DNA from: Antarctobacter albus
GTDB lineage: Bacteria > Pseudomonadota > Alphaproteobacteria > Rhodobacterales > Rhodobacteraceae
Assembly (NCBI RefSeq): GCF_900101505.1
Contig: NZ_FMZI01000011.1
Span: 62,001-126,000, forward strand
Direction: 5' to 3'
DNA length: 64,000 bases
The notes beneath the pieces are model-generated. The model was not told where the DNA came from, ran no database searches, and saw only the letters and a list, made by a program, of their open reading frames with translations. Both the position numbers and the translations under genes were made by a program. Below, in pieces: positions 46,646-57,620 of this stretch (within the stretch, counting starts at the first letter, position 1; each line of letters begins with the position of its first letter).

Positions 46646-46646
<1 letters not shown>
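45420..46646 (+). CDS. ATP-grasp ligase, function unknown
   Basis: A 408-aa protein with a pre-ATP-grasp Rossmann-like start (YVALLGWSLNAIDAVDRFD) and the ATP-grasp fold. The ATP-binding loop is FKAFDKSGTAGHRVI (161-175), the adenine-side strand EFAVEAWIKNGKIEF, and the Mg-binding acid pair lies in FIHPEYFLTNDNKLYFGEVAYRPPG (E264, E277, with R281). It resembles carboxylate-amine ligases such as those making dipeptides or peptide tags. The start has GAAAGGA 7 bases upstream. The stop overlaps the start of the next gene (TGATG), which means coupling. No known biosynthetic partner other than that gene is nearby. Confidence 0.85.
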
Positions 46647-48643
<1,997 letters not shown>

Positions 48644-49048
48644 GTCAAGGCGCGTGCTCACCGCACAACGGTCGGAAGGCTGGAACTGAAAGCTGCACCA
48701 TGGGTCGACCGGCAGTTGTTGGCTGGACGTGGACGTGTCCTTCACCGACTCGAGCGGCAGCAAAGTCCTGCACTGGTAACCTTGGACCGTTAAAAAAAGC
48801 TGCGACCTGCATGGATGGCCGCTTCGGTGAAAGTGCACCGCAGAGATGACCCTCCCGGCGAATGTCCACATAAGGGCCGAGACTGACTTCTGCAGCAGGT
48901 CGTGCCGGGCTCTTGGTGCTGCGCTGCCACAAGTCAGCTCTCAGCCCTTTGCTGTCGATCATCGTGATCGGCTGCAATCTGGTCGGGCCTGGCGTCAGGG
49001 CTTTCGTACGTGTCAGATGTCGGGCCCGAGCGTGACCCCGATGCGGTC
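48644..49048. other. Non-coding scar region with repeat copy C
   Basis: No gene is supported. It contains the third dispersed repeat copy (48813-48900) and the 3' flank of the LysR gene. Short frames here match nothing. Confidence 0.5.
48813..48900 (+). repeat. Dispersed degenerate repeat, copy C
   Basis: GGATGGCCGCTTCGGTGAAA then GTGCACCGCAGA, followed by CGAATGTCCACATAAGGGCC and GAGACTGACTTCTGC. Same order and orientation as copies A, B and D. Confidence 0.6.
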
Positions 49049-49939
49049 TCACACGAGGTGGGCCAATGTGGCGAAGGCCGTCTCGCGCAGCCAGGCATTC
49101 GTCGGATCGGCTTGGACGCGGGCATGCCAGTGGACCTTGACCTGAAAGCTGTCGATGGGGATCGGACAATCCGAGATACCCAGGCCCGCCTGCCGGGACA
49201 AAGCCGTGCCGATGTGGCGTGGCAAGGTGGCGATGAGGTCGGAGCCCGTCAGGACCGAAGGCAGGCCAAGGAAGCCTGGCAGGCTCAGCGCGATCCGGCG
49301 GGTGATCCCGGCAGCCTCCAGTGCCGTGTGCAGCAGCGACTGCCCGGTTCCATTCGTCACCTCGACATGATCGGCCCCGGCATAGCTGTCCCGCGTCAGC
49401 AGCCCAAGGGGATGCCCCGCCCGGTGGATCGCCACCCAACCCTGATAGTAAAGGACACGCTGGTAGAACCCGGCTTCGAGACCCGGAATCAGGCCGATGG
49501 CGATATCGGCGGCGCCGCTGGACAGCCGCTCGCCCAGACCGGCGTCGATCGGGCTGGCCTCAAGGCTGGAGTGTGGTGCCGCGCGGCGGATCGCGGCAAA
49601 GAGGTGCGGCAGCAGGGTCAGATGGCTGGCATCGCTCATGGCAATCCGGAAGCGCCGGGTGGACCGGCTCGGGTCGAAGCCCGCACGGTATGCGCTGAGC
49701 GTCCCGACATCGTCCAGCGCGCGCCGGATCGGACCCGCGAGATGATCGGCCAGCGGCGTGGGCGTCATGCCTCCGGGCATCTGGACGAACAGCGGATCGC
49801 CGTAATGCGCGCGCAACTGGCCCAACCCGATAGAGACGCTGGGCTGGCTCAGCCCCAGCCGAACCGCCGCGCGGGTGGTCGAACCAGTTTCGTAGACCGC
49901 AAGGAACAGGCGCAGGAGGCGGAGGTCGATGTCTGGCAT
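49049..49939 (-). CDS. LysR-family transcriptional regulator (NodD/LinR-like N-terminus)
   Basis: A 296-aa LTTR. It starts DIDLRLLRLFLAVYETGSTTRAAVRLGLSQPSVSIGL, the pattern of the LTTR branch with a MTPTPLADHL segment after the helix-turn-helix (TPTP-type regulators of aromatic or nodulation genes). Divergent from the PanE-CoA-transferase-AroE operon, which it probably controls from the 97-base gap between them. Confidence 0.93.
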   Translation of the reverse strand: MPDIDLRLLRLFLAVYETGSTTRAAVRLGLSQPSVSIGLGQLRAHYGDPLFVQMPGGMTPTPLADHLAGPIRRALDDVGTLSAYRAGFDPSRSTRRFRIAMSDASHLTLLPHLFAAIRRAAPHSSLEASPIDAGLGERLSSGAADIAIGLIPGLEAGFYQRVLYYQGWVAIHRAGHPLGLLTRDSYAGADHVEVTNGTGQSLLHTALEAAGITRRIALSLPGFLGLPSVLTGSDLIATLPRHIGTALSRQAGLGISDCPIPIDSFQVKVHWHARVQADPTNAWLRETAFATLAHLV

Positions 49940-49975
49940 ATTGGGCTGTTAAATACTTTATATTGATTTCATTGC

Positions 49976-49985
49976 ATAGATCTAT
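49976..49985. promoter_or_regulatory. ATAGATCTAT palindrome in the LysR/operon divergent region
   Basis: A perfect 10-bp palindrome in an AT-rich stretch (AAATACTTTATATTG upstream of it) between the LysR gene and its presumed target operon. A plausible LTTR half-site or core promoter element; evidence is positional. Confidence 0.35.
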
Positions 49986-49998
49986 CAGGCCGACACCC

Positions 49999-50024
49999 GC
50001 ATGGTCCCGCCAACAGGACCATGC
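49999..50024 (+). promoter_or_regulatory. 9-bp perfect stem-loop just before the PanE-like ribosome-binding site
   Basis: GCATGGTCC (49999-50007) and GGACCATGC (50016-50024) pair exactly around 8 bases, and the GAGGAGG ribosome-binding site starts at the foot of the stem. It is the third case in the window of a strong hairpin directly before an operon-leading SD sequence. Confidence 0.55.
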
Positions 50025-50036
50025 GAGGAGGACATC

Positions 50037-50984
50037 ATGGATATCGCTGTGCTGGGCGCGGGGTCGCTCGGCTCCACCATCGGCGGACGGCTCGCGCAGT
50101 CGGGACATGCCGTGAAGCTGATCAACCGCAATGCGGCCTATGTGGACAGGGTGACCCGCGCCGGGCTGATCCTCGACGAAGGCGGGCGGCGCGACGTGAT
50201 CCGGCTGAAGGCGCGGCAGAAGCCGGACGGCGGATCACCCGTCGACCTGCTCATCGTGCTGGTCAAAAGCTATCATACCGAAGAGGCGATCCGGGCCGCC
50301 CGCGCCCTGATCGGGCCTGCGACCACTGTCCTGTCGCTGCAGAACGGCCTCGGGCAGGAGGACATCCTGAGCGCCGTCATCGGGCCGGAGCGCGTCATTG
50401 CCGGAAAGACCTATGTCGGCGGCGTCATGTCCGCGCCGGGCGTGATCGCGGCCGGGACCCTGGGCAAGGAGACGATCATCGGCGAGTTGTCCGGTGCGCT
50501 CACACCCCGGGTGCAGGCGATCGCACAAGCCTTCGACGCGGCAGGGCTGCGCTGCATCGCCTCGCGCAACATCCGGGGTGCAATGTGGGACAAGCTGCTG
50601 GTGAACGTCGCAACCGGGGCACTGGCCGCGATCACGCGGCTGAACTACGGCAACCTCTATGACATTCCCGAAATCGCCGACACCGCGATTGCCGCGGTGG
50701 CCGAGGCGATGCAGGTCGCCGCCGCGCTGGAGATAAGCCTGACGACGACAGATCCGCGCCATGCCTGGGACAAGGCGGCAAAGGGGCTGGGGTTCGGGTT
50801 CAAGACCTCGATGTTGCAGAGTCTGGAAAAAGGCGCGCCGACCGAGATCGACTTTGTCAACGGTGCCGTGGCGCGGCTGGGTCGCGGCGTGGCGGTCCCG
50901 ACGCCCGTGAACGACACGCTCGTGGCCTGCATCAAGGGCATAGAACGGGCGCTCTCCCCCAAGATGGAAGGACAGGCGGCATGA
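50037..50984 (+). CDS. Ketopantoate reductase-like oxidoreductase (ApbA/PanE family)
   Basis: A 315-aa NADPH-dependent 2-oxo-acid reductase type protein. The Rossmann start is MDIAVLGAGSLGSTIGGRLA. Conserved segments are LIVLVKSYHTEEAI (catalytic Lys region), LSLQNGLGQED and the second-domain Lys/Asn region MWDKLLVNVATGALAAITR. It heads an operon with VOC, MaoC, CoA-transferase and AroE genes, so it more likely reduces a branched 2-oxo acid or beta-keto acid in catabolism than makes pantoate. Strong GAGGAGG site; overlap with the next gene (ATGA). Confidence 0.87.
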   Translation: MDIAVLGAGSLGSTIGGRLAQSGHAVKLINRNAAYVDRVTRAGLILDEGGRRDVIRLKARQKPDGGSPVDLLIVLVKSYHTEEAIRAARALIGPATTVLSLQNGLGQEDILSAVIGPERVIAGKTYVGGVMSAPGVIAAGTLGKETIIGELSGALTPRVQAIAQAFDAAGLRCIASRNIRGAMWDKLLVNVATGALAAITRLNYGNLYDIPEIADTAIAAVAEAMQVAAALEISLTTTDPRHAWDKAAKGLGFGFKTSMLQSLEKGAPTEIDFVNGAVARLGRGVAVPTPVNDTLVACIKGIERALSPKMEGQAA

Positions 50985-51358
50985 CCCGCGGCTATCTTGA
51001 ACATGTGGCGATCCGGGTGCAGTCGCTGACGCCGCACCTCGCCTTCTTCCGCGATGTCTTCGGCATGGAAGTCCGCGACGAGAAAATGATCGGCGGACTC
51101 CGGCAGGTCTGGGTGACGGGTGGCATCCAGTTCATCGAGGACCCGGATTTTATCGGCCCCGAAGGACGTTTCGCCCATCTCGGGATCTTTGTCGAAGACC
51201 TCGATGCCGCGCTGGACGCGGCCCTTTCGCACGACGTGACCGTTCTGCCAAAGGGGCGCAACTGGCTGCTGCTGCCCGACGGGCTTGAAGTGGAACTGGA
51301 CCAGGCGCAAGGCGATGCGGTCGCCCGCGCGCTGGCCGTTGATGCAAGGAACGGGTGA
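50981..51358 (+). CDS. VOC (glyoxalase/dioxygenase-fold) family protein
   Basis: A 125-aa single-domain VOC protein. It has the paired beta-alpha-beta-beta-beta modules (YLEHVAIRVQSLTPHLAFFRDVFGMEVR, then FAHLGIFVEDLDAALDAAL) and possible metal ligands H in EHVAIRV and FAHLGI and Glu near the C-terminus. Members isomerise or cleave adducts such as methylmalonyl-CoA or lactoylglutathione. Coupled to its neighbours on both sides. Confidence 0.8.
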   Translation: MTRGYLEHVAIRVQSLTPHLAFFRDVFGMEVRDEKMIGGLRQVWVTGGIQFIEDPDFIGPEGRFAHLGIFVEDLDAALDAALSHDVTVLPKGRNWLLLPDGLEVELDQAQGDAVARALAVDARNG

Positions 51359-51823
51359 ATGGCCGACTGGACCTATTTCGATGATCTCGAGGGCGGCGAG
51401 ACCTGCACCACCGCCGCCGTCACCGTCACGCGCGAGATGATCCGCGCCTATGCCGACCTGACCGGCGACCACACGCCGGTGCATGTCGACGAGGAGTTCG
51501 CCCGCAAAAGCCACTTCGGCGGCATCGTCGCGCATGGTCTCCTGGGCCTCGCGCTTGCTGACGGGCTCAAGACGCAGGCGGACCTGCAGTTCCCGCCCGG
51601 CGCCTCGCTGGGCTGGGAATGGGATTTCACCGGGCCGATCCACGCGGGCGACGCGGTGCATTGCCGGTTCACCGTCGGCTTCATGCGCACCACCTCGAAA
51701 CCGGGTTGGGGCATCGTCCACCTCGAAAGCGAACTGGTAAACCAGGACGGAACGGTGGTCCAGAAGGGCCGCCACAAGCTGATGATCCTGCGCAATGCGC
51801 AAGCCGAGGATGCCGTGCAATGA
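51359..51823 (+). CDS. MaoC-like acyl-CoA dehydratase
   Basis: A 154-aa hot-dog fold protein with the hydratase-2 motif (YADLTGDHTPVHVDEEFA, then FGGIVAHGLLGLALADGL), which carries the Asp/His catalytic pair. It should hydrate or dehydrate an enoyl-CoA made by the adjacent CoA transferase. Starts directly at the VOC stop and overlaps the next gene. Confidence 0.9.
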   Translation: MADWTYFDDLEGGETCTTAAVTVTREMIRAYADLTGDHTPVHVDEEFARKSHFGGIVAHGLLGLALADGLKTQADLQFPPGASLGWEWDFTGPIHAGDAVHCRFTVGFMRTTSKPGWGIVHLESELVNQDGTVVQKGRHKLMILRNAQAEDAVQ

Positions 51824-53034
51824 ACAATCCCCTTCCGCTCGATGGCATCCGCGTCATCGACTTCACTCATTTCCTTGCCGGTCCGCACCTGTCGCGGTCG
51901 CTCGCCGCGATGGGGGCCGACGTGATCAAGGTCGAGCGCCCGAAAGGCGGCGATGCCGGGCGGCATCATCCGTATTTCAAGGACGGGCAGTCGGGCTACT
52001 ACCTGCAACAGAACATGGGCAAGCGAGGCCTGTGCCTCGACCTGAAAGACGCGCGCGGCATGGAGCTGATGCAGCGACTGGCGCGGTCGGCGGATGTCTT
52101 TGTCGAAAACTTCCGCCCCGGTGCGCTGGCAAAGCTCGGCCTCGGCTACGATGCGCTGTCACGCGAAAATCCGGGACTGGTCTATTGCTCGATCTCCGCC
52201 TACGGCCACACCGGACCCAAAAGCGACAAGCCGGGTTTCGGCCTGATCGCCGAGGCGATTTCGGGCGCGATGGCGCAACTGGGCGAGCCGGACCAGGCGC
52301 CGCCGCTGATGCGGATGCCGATCGCCGACATGTATACCGGAATGCATGGCGTCGCCGCCGTGAACGCCGCGCTGCTGGGTCGGATCAAGTCCGGCAAGGG
52401 ACAGCACATCGATCTCGCGCTGTATGACTGCATGGTGTCGATGCACGATTACGCGGTGCAGCAGTACTTTCTCTCGGGCGGCACGGTGCTTCCGAAGAAG
52501 CACGGCTCACGCCAGCCTGAATCGACGGTTTACGGCGCGTTTCGCGCCAAGGACGGCGATCTGGTGATCGCAGCCCAGGTGGACGATGCCTGGGTGCGGT
52601 TGGCGGGGCTGATCGCGGGCGCGGCACTGGACGACCGCTTTCGGACGCCGGCGGGCCGCAACGACAACCACGCCGAAGTCTATGCGCTGGTCGAGGCGTG
52701 GTGCGCGCGCCAGGACAGCGTCGCCCACTGCATCGCGCAGCTCGACGCGGTGGCGGTGCCCTGTGCCCCGGTGCAGTCCGTCGACCAGATCGTCCGGGAT
52801 CCGCAGATCCTCGCCCGCGACATGCTGGTCGAGCAGGATCACCCCGTGCTGGGCCGCGTGACGCTGCCGAACCTGCCGTTCCGTTTCTCGGACTGCGACA
52901 CGACCCCGCGCCGCACCGCGCCTCTGCTGGGTCAGCACAATGCCGAGCTCGCCGCCGAGCTTGGCTACGGTGCGACAGAGATCGCGGCTCTAAAGGACGA
53001 CGGCGTCTTCTACGCCGAGGAGGCCGCGCGATGA
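51820..53034 (+). CDS. Class III CoA-transferase (CaiB/BaiF family)
   Basis: A 404-aa formyl-CoA-transferase-type enzyme. Typical features are the start GIRVIDFTHFLAGPHLSRSLAAMGADVIKVERP, FVENFRPGALAKLGLGYDAL, YCSISAYGHTGP, and the catalytic Asp region MRMPIADMYTGMHG. It moves CoA between a donor acyl-CoA and an organic acid. With MaoC and PanE-like neighbours it suggests breakdown of a dicarboxylic or branched acid through CoA esters. Confidence 0.92.
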   Translation: MNNPLPLDGIRVIDFTHFLAGPHLSRSLAAMGADVIKVERPKGGDAGRHHPYFKDGQSGYYLQQNMGKRGLCLDLKDARGMELMQRLARSADVFVENFRPGALAKLGLGYDALSRENPGLVYCSISAYGHTGPKSDKPGFGLIAEAISGAMAQLGEPDQAPPLMRMPIADMYTGMHGVAAVNAALLGRIKSGKGQHIDLALYDCMVSMHDYAVQQYFLSGGTVLPKKHGSRQPESTVYGAFRAKDGDLVIAAQVDDAWVRLAGLIAGAALDDRFRTPAGRNDNHAEVYALVEAWCARQDSVAHCIAQLDAVAVPCAPVQSVDQIVRDPQILARDMLVEQDHPVLGRVTLPNLPFRFSDCDTTPRRTAPLLGQHNAELAAELGYGATEIAALKDDGVFYAEEAAR

Positions 53035-53852
53035 CCGACCGCTATGTCGTCTTCGGCAACCCTCTCGGGCATTCGAAATCACCCCTGATCCACGCGCGCT
53101 TTGCCGCCGAGACCGGGCAGGATCTGACCTATGGCAAGGCAGAGGCGCCGGTCGACGGGTTCGAACCCGCGCTGCGCCGGTTCATCGCCGAGGGCGGCAG
53201 CGGCTGCAACGTGACGGCACCGTTCAAGCTTGAGGCCTTCGCGCTGGCGGACAAAAAAACGCCCGAGGCGGCCATAGCCGGCGCGGCGAACACGCTGCGC
53301 TTTGCCGATGGCGGGATCGAGGCGCACAACACAGACGGCTATGGCCTCTTGGCCGACGTCGAACGCCTGCTGTGCGCCCCCCTCGCCGGAAAGCGCGTGC
53401 TGATGCTGGGCGCAGGGGGGGCGGCGCGCGGGGCCGTGCTGCCCCTTCTCGATGCCGGTCCCGACACCCTCGTGATGATCAACCGCACGCCCGCCGGGGC
53501 GCAGGCGATCCGTGACGCGCTGGAGGCGGCAGGTCGTCCCGGCCTGGTCGTCGGGCCGGCAGATACGCTCGACCGCTTCGACGTCGTCATCAACGCTACC
53601 GCCGCCAGCCTGACGGGAGACTGTCCCGCTCTGCCGCCCCGCGTCTTCGACAGCTGCGCGCTCGCGTATGATCTTGCCTATGCCAAGGGGCTGACGCCCT
53701 TCCTCGCACGCGTCCGGGAAGCGGGAGTGCCCGTGATCGCCGACGGCGTGGGGATGCTTGTGGGACAGGCCGCCGTCGCCTTCGACTGGTGGCGCGGCGT
53801 CCAGCCCCCGACCCGGGACCTGATCGCCGAACTGACCGTGCCGCTGGTCTGA
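53031..53852 (+). CDS. aroE: Shikimate dehydrogenase
   Basis: A 273-aa AroE-type enzyme. The substrate site is YVVFGNPLGHSKSPLIHARF, the catalytic Lys is in GSGCNVTAPFKLEAFAL, and EAHNTDGYG plus the NADP-binding GAGGAARG are complete. It overlaps the CoA-transferase gene by ATGA. Because it is inside a catabolic operon and followed by a type II dehydroquinase start, it may work in quinate/shikimate use instead of aromatic amino acid synthesis. Confidence 0.9.
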   Translation: MTDRYVVFGNPLGHSKSPLIHARFAAETGQDLTYGKAEAPVDGFEPALRRFIAEGGSGCNVTAPFKLEAFALADKKTPEAAIAGAANTLRFADGGIEAHNTDGYGLLADVERLLCAPLAGKRVLMLGAGGAARGAVLPLLDAGPDTLVMINRTPAGAQAIRDALEAAGRPGLVVGPADTLDRFDVVINATAASLTGDCPALPPRVFDSCALAYDLAYAKGLTPFLARVREAGVPVIADGVGMLVGQAAVAFDWWRGVQPPTRDLIAELTVPLV

Positions 53853-53882
53853 CCGGCCGGACCACTCTGAAAGAAAAAGAAA

Positions 53883-54005
53883 ATGTCCAAACTCGTCCAT
53901 ATCCTGAACGGCCCGAACCTGAATCTTCTGGGCAAGCGCCAGCCGCAGATCTACGGGTGCGAGGAGCTTGTCGATGTCGAACGCGACTGCGCCGCGCTGA
54001 CCTCC
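53883..54005 (+). pseudogene. aroQ: Type II 3-dehydroquinate dehydratase, truncated
   Basis: The first about 41 residues are a normal AroQ N-terminus ([21 protein letters not shown]), with a GAAAGAAAAAGAAA leader. After about base 54005 the similarity stops abruptly and the frame runs into unrelated sequence; about 105 residues including the active-site His and Arg are missing. A normal AroQ is about 145 aa. The break marks an insertion or deletion junction. Confidence 0.85.
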
Positions 54006-54917
54006 TGTAAGTTCGGAGGCGCTCTCGTCATGGAATGGGCGCCGAGAGATTGCACGCGCTGGCTCGCGAGAAGGCTACGGTCTGGCTGCGGGCCAGTGAT
54101 GAGCCGACTACCGCGTCAGCCAAGCTGACCTACCTGGCCCATCCGGAAGGCAGCTGTGTCGCAACACTTGCGGCCCGCCCGGAGGACAACCGGACCCGGG
54201 TCGATGGCGAGGTACGAATGGGTCTTTCCAGTTCGATGCCGACGCGAACCCGGCCGAACTTGGATTGCGGCGGCCTCGCTGGCACGATGCGCCAGCTGAT
54301 GCCAGTGCTTGCCGCGTTCACTTGGAAGTGGGGACGAACCGCACGCTGCACGCCGATGGCACGACGAGATCGGTTTCGCTGTGGTTGACTGCACCCCCGA
54401 TGCGGTCATTCTTTCCACCGATGTGTGTCACTACCATATCGCCTTGGATCACTGGGCCGGATCGGGTGCTGCCAGCAGGTCCGCGCAGCAACCAGGCTTG
54501 CACATGGTCGCGTCGCGCCGCAAAGCACCTTGGTGCGCTCCGCAGACCGTCGAGAATGGCTGGGATGCGAGTGCGGTTCCCGTCTCAGCTGGCTTGCCCG
54601 TTGCGGAGAACCGGCCACGACCCGCGCATCCTCACCAACTCTCGGTTCAAAATATCCGCACTCTGCGCACTGCCGACCTTTGCCCGTGCAAAATGCTGCG
54701 GGATGCCTCGAAAGTCCGGTCTGGTGGAGCTGCACCGCAGCACTTGAAGGCATCGGAAATGGCCGTAATGGGTCGAAACTGACTAACAGTCGGCGTGACG
54801 CCGATGCTGCTCGCTTTGCGGTGGCGCGAGTCAGCTCTGAGCCAGTTCCTGCCAAATGCTGTAGCGCTTTCGAGGGTCAGGAATGATGAAGAGCAATGCT
54901 TCACCATCCCAATGTCG
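54006..54917. other. Degraded region between truncated aroQ and the DUF302 gene
   Basis: About 900 bases with no supportable gene. Frames are short and broken on both strands, as in decayed mobile DNA. It holds repeat copy D (54709-54800). The junction sequence at 54006 (TGTAAGTTCGGAGGCGC) may be an element end, but no matching partner end was found. Confidence 0.5.
54709..54800 (+). repeat. Dispersed degenerate repeat, copy D
   Basis: CGAAAGTCCGGTCTGGTGGA then GCTGCACCGCAGCA, followed by GGAAATGGCCGTAATGGGTC and GAAACTGAC. It is the most diverged copy but keeps the same two-part order. Confidence 0.5.
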
Positions 54918-55364
54918 TCATTCTCCCGTTGCAGCCGCCGAGAATTTCTCCAATGCGCCCTTCATTGCCAAAACGGCGGGGTGATCTCCAGTGAGACCGT
55001 GGGACGGTGCCACCGCCGTTGGGTCATCGTAGATTGCCCATGTCTGGCCATTCGCGTCCTCGAAGAACAAGATCCGAAGCGGCAGGTCGAGAGCCATGGT
55101 TTGCCCTTGCTGCAACGCCTTCGCTCCAATCTTGGGGCTGCCAAAGATGACAACGGTGGTTGGCCGCAGGCTCTCCCCGACTGAGGCAGAGCCTGCGGCA
55201 AAATCGACCGTTGTGAAAACCCGCGCCCCGGCCATTTCCACGGCTTTTGTCAGGCGCTTAACGGACGTTGCAACATCGGCGTCGCTGGCCACATTGACGC
55301 GGTCTGCCATGGCGGTTCCTGCGACTGTTGCTGCAAAAAGTGCTATACTGATCAATGTTTTCAT
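54918..55364 (-). CDS. Secreted DUF302 family protein
   Basis: A 148-aa protein with a clear Sec signal (MKTLISIALFAATVAGTAMA). The remainder is a DUF302 domain (VKRLTKAVEMAGARVFTTVD, then VVIFGSPKIGAKALQQGQ and LPLRILFFEDANGQTWAIYDDP). The start has GAGAGGA upstream. The fold is related to a sensor/binding domain with no assigned activity. It is divergent from the CadC-like regulator gene with a 98-base gap, so the two may be functionally linked. Confidence 0.88.
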   Translation of the reverse strand: MKTLISIALFAATVAGTAMADRVNVASDADVATSVKRLTKAVEMAGARVFTTVDFAAGSASVGESLRPTTVVIFGSPKIGAKALQQGQTMALDLPLRILFFEDANGQTWAIYDDPTAVAPSHGLTGDHPAVLAMKGALEKFSAAATGE

Positions 55365-55462
55365 GGTCCTCTCCTAAACTTTCGGTGTCCTGCGCCATCG
55401 GCACGATTTACCTTTAAGCCGCACGCGCGACGGGTTCTGGAGGATTTTTGGAGGAATGCTTC

Positions 55463-56965
55463 GTGAGCAAGACAAACACAAAACTCTGGAGCTTCGGTGC
55501 TTTTTCGCTTGATGAAGCGTCCTTCGAACTCATTCAGTCCGGTGTCCCCGTTGCCATCGAGCCGCAAAGCCTGCGGGTGCTGATCTTCCTTCTTCGTCAC
55601 AGGGACCGCGTCGTGTCCAAAGAGGACTTGATCGAGGCAATCTGGCAAGGGCGCGCCATCAGCGACTGGGCAATTTCCGGGGCAATCAAAGCGGTCAGGG
55701 TCGCGCTTGGCGACATCGACCGTGACAATCGCATCATCAAGACGATCCACGGGTGTGGCTTCCGGTTCGTTGCAGATGCCATTTCCACGGACCGGGAAGG
55801 TGGCCGCGGTCCGAAGGCAACTGTGTTCGTCCGCGTCTTTCGGTCCACTGGTGACAACGCCGAGGCCGACTACCTTGCGGACAGCCTGACCGAAGACCTG
55901 ATCCACAGTCTGTCGCGACACGATGCGTTGACTGTCCTGTCCTACAACACGGCCAAGGCACTCGGGGCTGAGGCACCAGGAGACATCTACGGGGTCACCC
56001 ATGTCATCGAAGGCAACTTGCGTGACATCAAATCGCGCATCCGCGTATCTACAGCCATTTTGGATGCAAAAACAAAGAACCAGATCCGGTCGGAACGTTT
56101 TGATCTGACACGCGACAGCCTTCTGGCGGGTCACGATCTGATCGCCGACCGGTTGCTTGCCGTGATCGCTCCGGATCGATCGCTGGCCGCCAGAAAGCCG
56201 CGCGGCACAGTCAATTCCAAAGCATATGACGCCTACCAGAAAGGCCGCTACGCGTATTTTCGCTATGAGCCTCAGGCTTTCGCCCAGGCACTTTCGCAGT
56301 TTGAGAAAGCGGCCGAACTGGACCCGGATTTCGCCAATGCCTATGCGCAACAGGCCTACTGCCGGACCACGCTCTATGTATTCGGGTTGCCTGGCAGTGA
56401 CGAAACGCTCGATGCGGCAGAGGCTCTGGCCCGTGAGGCCATCCGGAGGGATGAGACGGCGGCCCTTGGCTATGCGCGGCTCGGCTGGGTATTGGGATAT
56501 CTCGGGCGGCCAGAGGAAACCATCGCGGCCTTCGCCGCGGCCATCGCGCGAGACCCCGAAAACCCCGAAGTTTACCTGGCCTACGGCGAAACCATGAATC
56601 GTCTTGCACGCCCTCAGGATGCCGGGCCACTTTTGGAGGCCGTGTTTTCAAAAGACAGCTTTCTGCCACCCAGTTGGGAATTCCCGCAGGGTCATTGCCA
56701 ATTGCTGCTTGGGGAACAAGACGTTGCCGTAGGGCACTTTCAAGCGGTGCTGGACCGCGTACCGCGTTTTATTCCAGCACGTGTTCAGATGGTGCGAGCG
56801 CAGTGGGAGGTCGGTGATACCGACGGCGCAAGGCAGACGATTTCGCGGATTAAGAACATCGCGCCAAGATACAGCTTGGCTCACGCGCGACGCATGTTCC
56901 CCTATCCCGTACGGAAAGAAGCGAATGCGCTGACCGAAGCGCTTTCGGGTGCCGGATTGCATTAG
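55463..56965 (+). CDS. CadC/ToxR-like winged-helix regulator with TolB-like and TPR domains
   Basis: A 500-aa protein. Residues 1-100 are an OmpR/CadC-type DNA-binding winged helix (VVSKEDLIEAIWQGRAISDW, then IIKTIHGCGFRFVA). About 110-230 resemble the TolB-like amino-terminal domain found in adenylate-cyclase-type regulators (ADYLADSLTEDLIHSLSRHD). About 250-470 are TPR repeats. No transmembrane helix is seen, unlike CadC itself. The start is GTG 55463 with GGAGGA 7 bases upstream; a TTG at 55448 would overlap the SD. It could control the divergent DUF302 gene. Confidence 0.87.
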   Translation: MSKTNTKLWSFGAFSLDEASFELIQSGVPVAIEPQSLRVLIFLLRHRDRVVSKEDLIEAIWQGRAISDWAISGAIKAVRVALGDIDRDNRIIKTIHGCGFRFVADAISTDREGGRGPKATVFVRVFRSTGDNAEADYLADSLTEDLIHSLSRHDALTVLSYNTAKALGAEAPGDIYGVTHVIEGNLRDIKSRIRVSTAILDAKTKNQIRSERFDLTRDSLLAGHDLIADRLLAVIAPDRSLAARKPRGTVNSKAYDAYQKGRYAYFRYEPQAFAQALSQFEKAAELDPDFANAYAQQAYCRTTLYVFGLPGSDETLDAAEALAREAIRRDETAALGYARLGWVLGYLGRPEETIAAFAAAIARDPENPEVYLAYGETMNRLARPQDAGPLLEAVFSKDSFLPPSWEFPQGHCQLLLGEQDVAVGHFQAVLDRVPRFIPARVQMVRAQWEVGDTDGARQTISRIKNIAPRYSLAHARRMFPYPVRKEANALTEALSGAGLH

Positions 56966-57620
56966 CAATTGTCCGCGCAGCGGAAATTACATCCTACAAG
57001 ACTGACAGCAGCAAGGTCCGCAGACCACAAATTGGCAGCGCGCTCTATATCGCACTCGCAGCGAATGACTGCTCTGACGGACTGCACCGCGGCGGCGGAG
57101 ACCGGCGGTGGACGGCAGCTCCGGGCCGATACCTTGGAAAGACACTCGCTCGCGAGCGAAGAATGTCGACGGCTTAACATGGCGCGAGCGCATTTTTCCG
57201 TCAGGCGTTTCGCGGTTGCTGCAGTGCGAGAATGATCTTGGCCAGTTTGCGGAAGCTCATGGTGCAAGGCGACCCGACTCTGGCGGATGTCCATGCCGAA
57301 CGGCGCGCCGCACTTGACACGATCCACGGGCACTCCCCCGGTTCGACCCGACAGTTGATGTTAGTCGCAGGCGCGAAATCAGGCGCATCGCCGGTCACAA
57401 AGTCAACCGGACACCTCCGATAACTCTCCCGGCTCCCTGTGTGGCCCCGGCTATCGGCTTGATGCGTCCGCTAATGCGGCAGTTCCAGGTTGACGCTTGG
57501 GTTTTCGGTCAAGCGTCGTTAGGCCTTGCGACCAATCGAAAAGTCGACACAGTTGACGCGTTCCACTCTTCAAGAAAATTTCCACAGACCCGGCACTCGT
57601 AGGAGTCCTTTTCCAGGGCC
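56966..57620. other. Non-coding region before the IS scars
   Basis: About 650 bases with only short overlapping frames on both strands and no family match. It looks like decayed DNA between the regulator gene and the IS3/IS110 junction. Confidence 0.5.

Noticed and set aside
54318-54503. Minus-strand fragment with a vague nucleotide-cyclase-like stretch (VVTHIGGKNDRIGGAVN)
   Set aside because: Similarity is too short and lacks the catalytic region; flanks are broken in all frames.
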